Positions 16,688-24,817 of a stretch of 64,000 bases of DNA are shown here, piece by piece. The notes below the pieces were generated by a model. The model searched no databases and was not told where the DNA came from. It worked only from the letters and a program-made list of their open reading frames with translations. Numbering within the stretch: position 1 is the stretch's first letter; every line of letters begins with the position of its first letter. The DNA lies in IMG/VR virus record IMGVR_UViG_3300032241_002083, positions 25,717 through 89,716 of that record. One strand, written 5' to 3'. The position numbers were made by a program, and so were the translations under genes. This stretch comes from a virus.

Positions 16688-17098
16688 ATGAAATATTTGA
16701 AATCTTTTAATAAATTTGAATCAGTCGGATTTGGTGATAATGTAAGTGGTATAGGTTCTGATGAAGGCACTTTTGATCATAGTAATAATCCAGTTTTAAA
16801 ACAACAAGTAGAAAGATATGTAGATTCTATGTTAAAATCAGAAATTACTGTTTTATGTAAGAAAATAGGTATAGAACCGCCAAAAGATTTAGAAGCAGCA
16901 CAAATGGATGATTTTGAATCAAAAGTAAGAGAAAAAGCAATCAAATTTTTTATGAAAAATCCCGCTCATATGGATGCTGATGATGACAAAAAGATAAAGA
17001 AAGATGTTAAATTTACCATGTATGATACTGATAGAGTGCCTTTGACGAATAATATAGGCGGAACTTCTTTTGCTAACTCTATTCAAGTTGGACAATGA
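16688..17098 (+). CDS. Hypothetical protein with capsid-targeting-like N terminus
   Basis: 136 residues. It begins MKYLKSFNKFESVGFG, the M-K-x-hydrophobic-x-x-F-x-x-F-E pattern shared in part with 3706 and with the ADP-ribosyltransferase at 21763 (minus). The middle is a helical, Lys/Asp-rich region and the end is Asn/Gly-rich; no catalytic motif is seen. It is preceded by TTTAATATATAAT 12 nt upstream, the putative phage promoter motif. A packaged internal protein is possible. Confidence 0.65.
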   Translation: MKYLKSFNKFESVGFGDNVSGIGSDEGTFDHSNNPVLKQQVERYVDSMLKSEITVLCKKIGIEPPKDLEAAQMDDFESKVREKAIKFFMKNPAHMDADDDKKIKKDVKFTMYDTDRVPLTNNIGGTSFANSIQVGQ

Positions 17099-18145
17099 TC
17101 AAAAATAATTATTTAATATTTCTTCTATTTTGTCTATTTCTGTATATTTTATTCGGATTAAATTTATGTAATTATCTTCACAAAAATTATTTTTTATATT
17201 ATCATTTATTTTTAATTTTTCAAAAGCTTTTAATCCGCCAAAAAAAGTTAAAGGTTCGAAATGTTGTTTCCCATCGAATTCTATACAAATTCTTTTGGAT
17301 GGAATATAAAAGTCAAATGGTAATTCGTAAATATTTTTACAATTTGTAAATTTTTTTTGTCTATCAAAGTTTATTTTATTCTTTTTGAGAAAAGAAGCAA
17401 TTTTTTTTTCACCTTTAGATTCATTGCATGACGGACATCCCATTCCTTGAATATGTGATAATGGACGTTGAAGAAAATCTCCGTGTTCTGGACAGGTTAT
17501 AATAATTTTTGATTGATTTTTAATATAATTTGTTTTATCATATGAATATTTGAAGTCATGTATTTGGTTAGATTCGTTTATAAATTGTTTATTTGTTTTT
17601 TTAATTGATAAAATTTGTTTTTCTGGACAATTTCCGCTTAAATGGTTATATGGCTTTTGTAAATATATTATTCCTTTGTATTTTATTTGCACTGGTGTTT
17701 CGCCATTAATTATTTTTTTTATCAGACTATAATCATATTTATTTTCACCATGTATTTTTTTTGATTTATTTATAAAATTTTCAAGAGTTAGTGCTTTTTC
17801 AACACAAAATCCTTGCAGATGAGAAGAAGGTGTTTGTTCGAATATAATCCCTTCATATATTATTTTTATTTTTTTATTTGCTCCTTTATATTCCGTCATT
17901 GAGTAATCATATTTGTTATTCCATATTTTTTTTGCTTCTTTTATGAAATCTTTGGTGGTTTTAGTAGGTGTATTTTTTTCGGGACATCTTCCCATTAGAT
18001 GCTTACACACCTTTTGTGTGTAAGCTATTCCGTCATACATCATAGTTATATTATCGGATGATAGTATTTTTTCGGATAAATCTAAGTATAAATATTTATT
18101 TTTATGTTTTTCGAAAGCTTTATTTAAAAATTCTTGTTTTGTCAT
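17099..18145 (-). CDS. Homing endonuclease-like protein (DUF723-type repeats plus PD-(D/E)XK domain)
   Basis: 348 residues. The N-terminal two-thirds is made of repeats containing a KYDYS-like core and a CP-x-H/L-P-x-H-x-G block (CPEHGDFLQRPLSHIQG), ending in a GCPSC zinc knuckle, as in DUF723 proteins. The C-terminal ~100 residues look like a Vsr-like PD-(D/E)XK nuclease: FDFYIPSKRICIEFDGKQHF with a later INLIRIKY strand. Such proteins act as free-standing homing endonucleases. Its stop abuts the convergent gene 16688-17098. Insertion next to uvsX fits homing into conserved phage genes. Confidence 0.8.
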   Translation of the reverse strand: MTKQEFLNKAFEKHKNKYLYLDLSEKILSSDNITMMYDGIAYTQKVCKHLMGRCPEKNTPTKTTKDFIKEAKKIWNNKYDYSMTEYKGANKKIKIIYEGIIFEQTPSSHLQGFCVEKALTLENFINKSKKIHGENKYDYSLIKKIINGETPVQIKYKGIIYLQKPYNHLSGNCPEKQILSIKKTNKQFINESNQIHDFKYSYDKTNYIKNQSKIIITCPEHGDFLQRPLSHIQGMGCPSCNESKGEKKIASFLKKNKINFDRQKKFTNCKNIYELPFDFYIPSKRICIEFDGKQHFEPLTFFGGLKAFEKLKINDNIKNNFCEDNYINLIRIKYTEIDKIEEILNNYF

Positions 18146-18149
18146 ATCG

Positions 18150-18239
18150 TATATATAAAATTGTTTAAATCCCCCCTTTAACTTTTATTGTGGTATTTTA
18201 AAATAAATCAAAGGGGGGATTTAAACAATTTTATATATA
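18150..18239. repeat. 30-bp perfect inverted repeat between divergent genes (endonuclease / uvsX)
   Basis: Arms 18150-18179 and 18210-18239 pair perfectly over 30 bp, including a CCCCCC/GGGGGG block in an otherwise AT-rich genome; the spacer is 30 nt. The outer part of each arm contains TATATAAAATTG, so each arm may carry a promoter reading outward to one of the divergent genes (ATGs at 18145 minus and 18265 plus). A hairpin leader, bidirectional regulatory site or replication-related site are all possible. Confidence 0.85.
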
Positions 18240-18264
18240 ATTATATAAAAATAAAAATTAAATT

Positions 18265-19488
18265 ATGGCAAAAGCAAATAGTAAAAAATTTGAGTTTAGT
18301 AAAGTAGGAGATTTATTAGATAAAATATCAGAAAAAGTTCCTATTTTTATAGATAAAAAAGAAAGACCTAGAAAGTATATTTCTACTGGCAGTTATATAT
18401 TAAATGCTGCAATAAGTGGATCACTATTTGGTGGTATAGGAGATATGGGAATTCAGGTATTTGCTGGTCCTGAAGCTAGTGGGAAAACATTTCTCGCTCT
18501 CAACACAATTAGAGAGGCTCAAAAACTTGGTTATTGCGTTATATATATTGATACTGAATATGCAATTAATCGTTCTGAATTACCAAAATATGGTATAGAT
18601 AATGATCCTAATAAATTTATAATTATAAGAGGTAATCAAGTAGAGGAATTAAATATGGCTGTTACGCAATTAATTGACCAATTAAAAACAGCTAAAATGG
18701 ATGGGTTTGATATGCCATTACAGATATGGGCTTTAGATTCTTTAGCTCAATTGTCATCTAAGAAAATGAAAGAAGATCTAATTGCCGGTAATATGAAGAC
18801 AGATATGTCTAAGGCTAAGGCGATAGGTTCATTATTTGTTTCTATAACAGCTGATTTGAGTTTTTTAGAAATTCCATTGATTGTGAATAATCAAACATAT
18901 GAAACGATGGATTTATTTAGTCAAACTATAATGAAAGGTGGTAAACAATTATACTATTCAGCTAATAACATAACATTTTTAACTAAAGCTAAATTAAAAG
19001 ATGATATAGATGATATGGATTTAGGACAATCTGGTATTGTAGTTACTGCTAAATGTGTAAAAAATAGACTTGCAAAACCTAAAAAAGTGCAATTTGAAAT
19101 TTCATTCGAAAAGGGAATGAACCCCTACAAAGGATTAGAAAATTTCTGTCGTGCTGAATATTTTGATAAAATTGGAATAGCACAAGGTAAAATGGAAGTT
19201 GATAAAAAAACAGGTGAAATGAAATTTACAGCAGGTGCCGGTAATAGATGGTATGTGAGTCATTTGGATAAATCAATGACACTTAAACAATTATTTACAA
19301 AAGAAGTTTTTACATCAGAAATCCTCAACAAGATGGAACCAATTGTAAATAATTATTTTAGGTATAAATCAATAGAAGAAGCTGAGGCAGTTGAAAAACA
19401 ATTTGAATCTCTAATAGAAGGTGAGGAAGATGAAGACGGCTTTACAAATTCATCTGATGTTGATGCAGAAGATTTTTTTGGAAAATAA
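18265..19488 (+). CDS. uvsX: UvsX/RecA-like recombinase
   Basis: 407 residues, close to T4 UvsX (391). RecA core: Walker A GPEASGKT at 68-75, VIYIDTEYAI, and Walker B region WALDSLAQLSS near 155; the L2-like region carries NNQTYE. The C terminus is strongly acidic and ends SSDVDAEDFFGK, like the acidic tails of UvsX and SSB-type proteins that mediate partner contacts. It drives strand exchange in recombination-dependent replication and repair, together with the gp46-like and RuvC-like proteins encoded 5-9 kb away. Confidence 0.92.
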   Translation: MAKANSKKFEFSKVGDLLDKISEKVPIFIDKKERPRKYISTGSYILNAAISGSLFGGIGDMGIQVFAGPEASGKTFLALNTIREAQKLGYCVIYIDTEYAINRSELPKYGIDNDPNKFIIIRGNQVEELNMAVTQLIDQLKTAKMDGFDMPLQIWALDSLAQLSSKKMKEDLIAGNMKTDMSKAKAIGSLFVSITADLSFLEIPLIVNNQTYETMDLFSQTIMKGGKQLYYSANNITFLTKAKLKDDIDDMDLGQSGIVVTAKCVKNRLAKPKKVQFEISFEKGMNPYKGLENFCRAEYFDKIGIAQGKMEVDKKTGEMKFTAGAGNRWYVSHLDKSMTLKQLFTKEVFTSEILNKMEPIVNNYFRYKSIEEAEAVEKQFESLIEGEEDEDGFTNSSDVDAEDFFGK

Positions 19489-19491
19489 TAA

Positions 19492-19620
19492 ATGATTATG
19501 AGAATATTAGCACCGCAGAAAGATGTGAAAATTATATCGGGTCATAAATGGTATAAAAGAATCTGGATATGGATTTCAAATCCATTTACTTATATCTTTC
19601 TTGGATATATTAGATATTAA
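19492..19620 (+). CDS. Small putative membrane peptide
   Basis: 42 residues starting MIMRILAPQKDVK, just 3 nt after the uvsX stop. The C-terminal half (WIWISNPFTYIFLGYI) is hydrophobic and could span or lie on a membrane. It ends immediately before a strong terminator, consistent with a genuine last gene of the uvsX transcript. No family recognised. Confidence 0.5.
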   Translation: MIMRILAPQKDVKIISGHKWYKRIWIWISNPFTYIFLGYIRY

Positions 19621-19648
19621 AAAAGCGGCTTTAAGCCGCTTTTTTATT
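19621..19648. terminator. Bidirectional intrinsic terminator
   Basis: AAAAAAGCGGCTTTAAGCCGCTTTTTT: a GCGGCTT/AAGCCGC stem flanked by A and T runs, between convergent genes. Confidence 0.85.
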
Positions 19649-19952
19649 TTAAAATTTCATCAATTTGCATATCTCTCCATTTACATAAAGGCGTGAAATG
19701 CTCATTAAATTCGTTTTCGGTTAATGGACACATGGTGAAATTTTCAACTTTTATGCCAACTTCAATCCAATTATCATATCCTTTATCATCTGGACCATCA
19801 TATCTCACCCCATTTCCTACAACTTTACAAAATTCTCCGTTATTTAACTCTCCAAAAATATTTTCTACTTCAGTAAGTATTTGTCCAATATAAAATATTT
19901 TTGTTTTATTATCTTTAAGAGAATAATAATCAGCAATACATATATATTTCAT
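19644..19952 (-). CDS. Small protein of the C-terminal 'WRDxQIDxIL' family
   Basis: 102 residues. A beta-rich Lys/Asp/Gly body is followed by the motif CKWRDMQIDEILK at the extreme C terminus, shared with the products at 29096, 63058, 63297, 63517, 63743 and the broken gene at 8347. Function unknown. Coupled to the PTH2 gene (TAATG overlap at 19952). Confidence 0.7.
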   Translation of the reverse strand: MKYICIADYYSLKDNKTKIFYIGQILTEVENIFGELNNGEFCKVVGNGVRYDGPDDKGYDNWIEVGIKVENFTMCPLTENEFNEHFTPLCKWRDMQIDEILK

Positions 19953-20362
19953 TAAAGCAATTTTAAATGACCAGTAATCTTATCAATTTTTTCTGAATAG
20001 TGTGGTCCAATGGCAAGACAAGTTTTAGTTTTTACACCATTAAACTCTGTTAAACCATTATCAACTATCATATGAACGGTCAAACCGGCTTCTTCTGCCT
20101 TTCTATAGATTTCGTCTAACTCTTCTTCTGATTTAACACCAACACAGATTTTAGTAAAAGAATTTCCCATCCAATCTTCTGCTTCTTTAAGATTAGTCAT
20201 TCTTTCGTTATGAAATGCTCTGTTATCTTCTAAAGAAGATTGATAAAATCCGCCATTTCTTGTTAAGAAAGCCATAGAAGCATGACTTGCTTGTGCACAC
20301 ATTTTGCCTTTACGCATATTTAAGTCAGTTCGCATGACTATTACTTGTTTTGTGTTTGCCAT
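19952..20362 (-). CDS. pth2: Peptidyl-tRNA hydrolase 2 (PTH2, archaeal/eukaryotic type)
   Basis: 136 residues, full length. The N terminus KQVIVMRTDLNMRKGKMCAQ followed by ASHASM is the PTH2 hallmark; EEELDEIYRKAEEAGL, HMIVDNGLTEF, and TKTCLAIGPHYSEKIDKITG complete the fold. It releases tRNA from prematurely dropped peptidyl-tRNAs. Bacteria normally use the unrelated Pth1, so acquisition of PTH2 by a phage may give an enzyme independent of host control. It is cotranscribed with a small family gene downstream. Confidence 0.93.
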   Translation of the reverse strand: MANTKQVIVMRTDLNMRKGKMCAQASHASMAFLTRNGGFYQSSLEDNRAFHNERMTNLKEAEDWMGNSFTKICVGVKSEEELDEIYRKAEEAGLTVHMIVDNGLTEFNGVKTKTCLAIGPHYSEKIDKITGHLKLL

Positions 20363-20363
20363 A

Positions 20364-21071
20364 TTATATACAATATAAAATTGTTGGTGAATCTTTTTTG
20401 ATTTCTATATTTGGATACTTTTTAGTAAAAAGATTTGGATTAAATCCAATTGTAATGATATGATGACCATTTTTAGTTGGAATTACACCTATTACTTTTG
20501 TAATTGTTTCTAAATAAGATTTCACTTCATCTAATTTAGAATTATCATCAATATCTATAATCCATTTTTTTACTGGATCAGAAGTAAATTGTCCCGCAGC
20601 AGATAAAACTTGATATCTAATCACGCTATTATACCAATCACAATCCATTAAACAATCGCTTATCATACGAAGAATATAGAATTTCTTTTCAGTTTCCGAA
20701 ACAAAGTTTTCATTAATTTTATTATTTAAATAATAAAATTTAAGCGGTTCTTCGTATTTTTGGTTAATTGAATTTATTAATTCATCAGTAGAGATTTTAA
20801 ATGCCTGTAAGGAAACTTTATCTTCATTTCTTTTATTTAAACGAATATAGGCTCTTGCATTATGTTCCTGACATAAATTAATAATTTGGTGTTTGTAATT
20901 GTCTAAATCTTTATCGTCAATAATAAAGAAATTATCAATTAAAGAAACATCCTTTTTTAAGTCTGGATTTTCTTTTCTTCTCTTGAGTATTTGTAGAAAA
21001 AAGAAATCACCTTTATTCAAAGTATAATTTTCTTTTATTAGTTTTTTTATTAATTCAAAATTATCAGTCAT
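20364..21071 (-). CDS. Hypothetical protein (possible primase-polymerase-like fold)
   Basis: 235 residues. The C-terminal half reads VKKWIIDIDDNSK ... IPTKNGHHIITIGFN ... KKDSPTILY. An acidic D-x-D pair followed by a P-T-x-N-G-x-H strand is seen in archaeo-eukaryotic primase-like proteins, but the match is too short to be sure. The N terminus is helical and Lys-rich. It lies 1 nt upstream of the PTH2 gene. Confidence 0.5.
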   Translation of the reverse strand: MTDNFELIKKLIKENYTLNKGDFFFLQILKRRKENPDLKKDVSLIDNFFIIDDKDLDNYKHQIINLCQEHNARAYIRLNKRNEDKVSLQAFKISTDELINSINQKYEEPLKFYYLNNKINENFVSETEKKFYILRMISDCLMDCDWYNSVIRYQVLSAAGQFTSDPVKKWIIDIDDNSKLDEVKSYLETITKVIGVIPTKNGHHIITIGFNPNLFTKKYPNIEIKKDSPTILYCI

Positions 21072-21121
21072 AGATACAAAATTAAAGTGTAAAGATACGA
21101 TTTTATTTTGAATTTTTAAAA

Positions 21122-21763
21122 TTATTTTCTTATATCATTATTTTTTTTATCAAAAGTTGTATTATTAGATAATTTAATATTAAACGGATGAAAAGCACAT
21201 ATTTGATGTGCGCCATCAAAATATCCATCAAATCCATCTATTATTGCCATATCAGTGCTATCATTGCCTGTCATAAAAGACACCCACCATGTGGATTTTA
21301 AATTAGATAATTTGTTTTTTAAATAGATTTCATCATATTTATTTTTATATTTATCTTCTATAAATTTAATTGATTTATCAGATGGAGTATGATTAAATCC
21401 CCATTTGTGTATTAGTGGATTTCTTATATTTAAGAAACATTCATAAATATATCCATTACCATTGTTTGCATAATAAATTACATCTTGTTTATTATCGGCA
21501 AAATAAAATCCAGCAAAATTATTCGTTCTTTCTTTTTTTTCAGCATTTATATTAAATTCATTAAATAAGTTGTATGAACCATGATACATAATTTTTGGTT
21601 CGCCATTTTCATCTAATACTTTTGAGCCTTCGTTTTTTTCCCAATCACCAAACCAATTTTTAAATTCTGGTGTTCGAACTATATGCCATTGTGTTTTATT
21701 TAAATTAGAAATATTACCATTTGGTGCTAAATTATGGTTTTCAAAAAGTCTAATATATTTCAT
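21122..21763 (-). CDS. PARP/polyvalent-type ADP-ribosyltransferase with capsid-targeting-like N terminus
   Basis: 213 residues. After an N terminus [11 protein letters not shown] comes the block [11 protein letters not shown] ... [16 protein letters not shown], then [18 protein letters not shown] and CFLNIRNPL. This order (HGS; G-x-YFADN-x5-YA; FLNI-x-NP) is that of ART domains of the PARP-like/polyvalent-protein class, where His and Tyr contact NAD+. The first ten residues resemble the T4 capsid-targeting sequence that delivers the Alt ADP-ribosyltransferase into the host with the DNA. It may be an Alt-like early effector; the target protein is unknown. Confidence 0.78.
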   Translation of the reverse strand: MKYIRLFENHNLAPNGNISNLNKTQWHIVRTPEFKNWFGDWEKNEGSKVLDENGEPKIMYHGSYNLFNEFNINAEKKERTNNFAGFYFADNKQDVIYYANNGNGYIYECFLNIRNPLIHKWGFNHTPSDKSIKFIEDKYKNKYDEIYLKNKLSNLKSTWWVSFMTGNDSTDMAIIDGFDGYFDGAHQICAFHPFNIKLSNNTTFDKKNNDIRK

Positions 21764-21794
21764 AAACTATATATTAATAAAACATATAAATATT

Positions 21795-22724
21795 ATGGAA
21801 TTAAATGCTAAAATTTATTTAGCCGGACATAATGGACTTGTTGGTTCAGCCATCGTAAGAAAATTAAAAGAATTGGGTTATACTAACATATTAACTAATT
21901 CTTCTAAAGAATTAGATTTAAGATTACAGACATCAGTATATAATTGGTTTTCTGAAAATAAGCCTGAATATGTATTTTTAGCAGCAGCTAAAGTTGGTGG
22001 TATAAAATCAAACTCCTTATATAAAGGAGATTTTATATATGATAATTTAATGATTCAAACCAACATAATTAATGCTGCAAAAGTAAATAATGTTAAAAAG
22101 CTTTTATTTTTAGGTTCGTCTTGTATTTATCCTAAAATGTGTCCTCAACCTATTAAAGAAGAATAATTATTATCAGGTTATTTAGAAGATTCAAATGATG
22201 CTTATGCTATTGCTAAAATTGCTGGTATTAAAATGTGTCAAAGTTATAATAAGCAATATAGCACTAATTTTATTTCAGTTATGCCAACTAATTTATATGG
22301 CATAGGTGATAATTACCATCCTGAAAACTCGCATGTAATTCCTGGATTAATTAGAAGATTTAATGATGCTAAAATTGCTAATCAAAAAGATGTTATTTGT
22401 TGGGGTGATGGAACACCTAAGAGGGAATTTTTATTTTCAGATGATTTAGCAGATGCTTGTATTTGGTTGATGAATAATTATAATGATTCTGAAATAGTAA
22501 ATATAGGAACAAGTAAAGATATGACTATAAAAGAATTAACAGAAATAATTAAAAATATAGTTTATCCAGAAGCAAATATAGTATTTAATAATGATTTGAA
22601 GTTAAATGGCACACCAAGAAAAGTATTAGATACAACAAAAATAAACACCCTCGGATGGTATCCGAAGGTGTCATTTGAAGATGGAATAAAACAGGCTTAT
22701 AATGACTTTTTGAGTCAAAATTAA
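21795..22724 (+). pseudogene. fcl: GDP-L-fucose synthase interrupted by an in-frame TAA
   Basis: NAD(P)-binding [14 protein letters not shown] near the start, the catalytic Ser in [11 protein letters not shown] at 22164-22166 right after PIKEE, then the same frame continues LLSGYLEDSNDAYAIAKIAG (Tyr and Lys of YxxxK), MPTNLYG and HVIPGLIRRF to a normal C terminus at 22724. Full length would be ~309 residues, as for bacterial GDP-fucose synthases (GDP-4-keto-6-deoxymannose to GDP-L-fucose). Homologues typically have Tyr (TAT/TAC) at the stop position. A single-base nonsense change or sequencing error is likely; both separate halves lack part of the active site. Confidence 0.88.
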
Positions 22725-22939
22725 TTAGGAAAACTATTGATAAAACGAGGCCAATATAAAATTAACATAATAACAATTATTTTTTTAACTTTATTGAAAT
22801 CTTTTTCTTCAAAAACTTCATCTTCGTCAATTTCCATTACTTTTTCTATAAAAAGAGGTATTAGTTTAATATTTTTGAATACAAAAATAAAGCCTATTGC
22901 TATATAGCAATATATAATCCATAGTATAAATAAAATCAT
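22721..22939 (-). CDS. Small membrane protein
   Basis: 72 residues with an N-terminal hydrophobic segment (ILFILWIIYCYIAIGFIFVF) and a second near the C terminus (KIIVIMLILYWPRF), separated by an acidic stretch (EIDEDEVFEEKDF). No family recognised. Its ATG overlaps the stop of the upstream small zinc-ribbon gene as ATGA. Confidence 0.6.
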   Translation of the reverse strand: MILFILWIIYCYIAIGFIFVFKNIKLIPLFIEKVMEIDEDEVFEEKDFNKVKKIIVIMLILYWPRFINSFPN

Positions 22940-23067
22940 ATAAAATTTAATTGATTACAAATAATGCATTTAATTGCTTCTTTACCTTTTTCTTGATTTA
23001 GAGTAATCATTTGCCAAGTGACTTCGCCACAAAATGTTTTCATCCAAAAATAGGTATTTTCCATCAT
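22936..23067 (-). CDS. Small zinc-ribbon-like peptide
   Basis: 43 residues (MMENTYFWMKTFCGEVTWQM ... then AIKCIICNQLNFI) with Cys and a CxxC pair. It is too short for routine gene finding; the case rests on the ATGA overlap with the gene at 22939 and on the zinc-ribbon-like composition. It overlaps the 3' end of the ORF at 22982-23200 in another frame, so one of the two ends may be wrong or frameshifted. Confidence 0.45.
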   Translation of the reverse strand: MMENTYFWMKTFCGEVTWQMITLNQEKGKEAIKCIICNQLNFI

Positions 23068-23200
23068 AAGGTATTTTATATAAATTATCCCAATTTTTAA
23101 GAATTGTATTTCCGATCAATTCTGGTGTAATATACACAACCTTATTTGTATCACCCTTTCCGTGACCATATTCTCCATCTATTTTAAGAAAATTTTTCAT
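22982..23200 (-). CDS. Hypothetical small protein
   Basis: 72 residues from ATG 23200 (MKNFLKIDGEYGHGKGDTNK); the ORF is open further upstream but that part lies inside the nucleotidyltransferase gene. ITPELIGNTILKNWDNLYKIPYDG looks like genuine protein. The last ~28 residues overlap the zinc-ribbon ORF 22936-23067 and are basic and less convincing, raising the possibility of a frameshift near 23060. Confidence 0.5.
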   Translation of the reverse strand: MKNFLKIDGEYGHGKGDTNKVVYITPELIGNTILKNWDNLYKIPYDGKYLFLDENILWRSHLANDYSKSRKR

Positions 23201-24323
23201 TAAAAAACTTTTGTCTTGTTTTATAAATAAATTTCTTGATATAATTGATATGCTCAAATTTATCTGGTAAATCAGAATTTTTGAATAATTCATCCATTTT
23301 AGCCAAATTTTCATCAGATTTATCAATTAGAGTTTGTAAGTCATACTTACCTTTACGAATATCTATCAAATATTCTCTATTAGGACGAAATATATTAATA
23401 GTTTTGTGTAAAGGTATTTCCATAGCAGTTTCAATAATTCTTATATTATGAAGAATATTTTTACCGTCTATTTTTTGACCATGCCCCTCTACATCAACAT
23501 ATCTATCAGTATTTCTGTTTTCTAACCAATATTTATATTGTGCCCATTTTTTACATGCCTGTGAATAAGCATCTTTATGAAAGAAAAGAATTGCTAATGG
23601 TTTATCACCAATTTCTATTTCAGAAAGGCAAACATCATTTGCATCTTCACCAGTTGTGATACCTCTATATTGATAAGTAGTAGAATGAAAAAGTAAATAA
23701 GAATCTCTAAAATGCTCAAGTTTAGAAAGACCGCAGTTTTCGGTTTTAAAACTATTTTTTTCCAACCATTCAGTATATTTAATAGCATTAGTATCAAACA
23801 TTTTACCATCCTTAATAGAAGAAAAATCATAAACAGAGCATAATTGTTCAACGGTTTTACGTTCAATTTTTTCTTTTTCCCAATTCATCATTTTATCTTT
23901 TCCTTTTGCTTGATGTATCTGTCCTGATGCATAATTTGCGAAACTATGTCGAAGATTTTTGGTCAAAAAAATATCCTTAAACTTTAAGATTTCTCTAAAA
24001 GTATCAGTAATATGAACGATACAATTCTCTGGGGAATAAAGCAATTCTAACTGATTAGGATCGCCTTTTGAGCAAGAAGTTAAAAACTTTTCTAATTCAA
24101 AGTATTTTTCATCCTTATTTATGATTATTTCATCACGGTAGCCGTTGATATATTTATCATAAGGGTCTTGTAAAAAGACACCTTTATAATCGACATCCGA
24201 ACCAGCCTGGGACTCTGTTTTTTCAATGTTTGTTCCGTATGCTTGCGAGCCGACTATACATTTAAATATTATTACATGATTTTGGATCTTTAGCAAACAT
24301 TCTTTTTCTTTCTGGATATTCAT
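23184..24323 (-). CDS. Predicted nucleotidyltransferase (COG3541/YcgL-like)
   Basis: 379 residues. The N-terminal catalytic block is IVGSQAYGTN followed by GSDVDYKGVFLQDP, i.e. G-S ... S-D-x-D-Y-x-G-V-F, and then a helical region containing NLRHSFANYASGQ and LHNIRIIETAMEI. This is the layout of COG3541 polymerase-beta-superfamily nucleotidyltransferases found in many large phages, where an RNA-modifying or repair role has been suggested. The start overlaps the disrupted ORF 24262-24705. Confidence 0.82.
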   Translation of the reverse strand: MNIQKEKECLLKIQNHVIIFKCIVGSQAYGTNIEKTESQAGSDVDYKGVFLQDPYDKYINGYRDEIIINKDEKYFELEKFLTSCSKGDPNQLELLYSPENCIVHITDTFREILKFKDIFLTKNLRHSFANYASGQIHQAKGKDKMMNWEKEKIERKTVEQLCSVYDFSSIKDGKMFDTNAIKYTEWLEKNSFKTENCGLSKLEHFRDSYLLFHSTTYQYRGITTGEDANDVCLSEIEIGDKPLAILFFHKDAYSQACKKWAQYKYWLENRNTDRYVDVEGHGQKIDGKNILHNIRIIETAMEIPLHKTINIFRPNREYLIDIRKGKYDLQTLIDKSDENLAKMDELFKNSDLPDKFEHINYIKKFIYKTRQKFFNEKFS

Positions 24324-24705
24324 AGCCTATTTCGTTTATTATTTTTCTTGTTTTTCGTTTGTCTATGTTAAATTGTAAAGATATTTGTCTAATACTATAA
24401 CCTTTATCTAAAAGCGAAACAATAAGACTGCATTCAATATCTTTTAAATTATCTGTGTTTATTTCATATGCATATAACTTTTCATCACTATAAAATCACT
24501 CAAAATCATTTATCGTAAAATCTAACCACTCAAAGCCAATAGAATACCATAATCCGAATGGCTTTGATACTATACCTTTATTTTTTTGCTCTGTAATTTT
24601 TGTTTCAATTTTATTACAATGAGTTACATGTAACTTAGTTTTAGAATCAATTCCTAATGCTTTTAATTGCGATTTAAAAGAGTTTGTATGTCCGCTGATT
24701 TTCAT
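24262..24705 (-). pseudogene. Hypothetical gene with helix-turn-helix, interrupted by in-frame TGA
   Basis: ATG 24705 (MKISGHTNSFKSQLKALGI) follows a promoter by 5 nt, so upstream in-frame codons are not used. The frame encodes 69 residues ending WLDFTINDFE, meets TGA at 24498-24496, and continues for 77 residues with FYSDEKLYAYEIN and an HTH-like stretch KGYSIRQISLQFNIDKRKTR to TAA at 24262. TGG in place of TGA would give a continuous 147-residue protein. The 3' end overlaps the nucleotidyltransferase gene by 62 nt. Confidence 0.65.
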
Positions 24706-24710
24706 AATAA

Positions 24711-24742
24711 CAAAGATACAATTTTTTTTAATTTTCTTCAAA
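24711..24742 (-). promoter_or_regulatory. Bacteroidetes sigma-A-type promoter, leaderless arrangement
   Basis: Minus strand TTTG (24742-24739), 20-nt spacer, TATCTTTG (24718-24711), then only 5 nt to ATG 24705, so the mRNA would be leaderless or nearly so. Confidence 0.75.
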
Positions 24743-24817
24743 AAAGAGAAACATATTTTTTTCAATTATTTCTCTTGCGGGGGAAGGAAATGTTTTAATA
24801 TATAAAAATAAAATAAT

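Noticed and set aside
17095-17349. 84-codon plus-strand ORF rich in Leu/Phe
   Set aside because: It is an antisense shadow of the DUF723-type endonuclease; its apparent hydrophobicity comes from the AT-rich complement.
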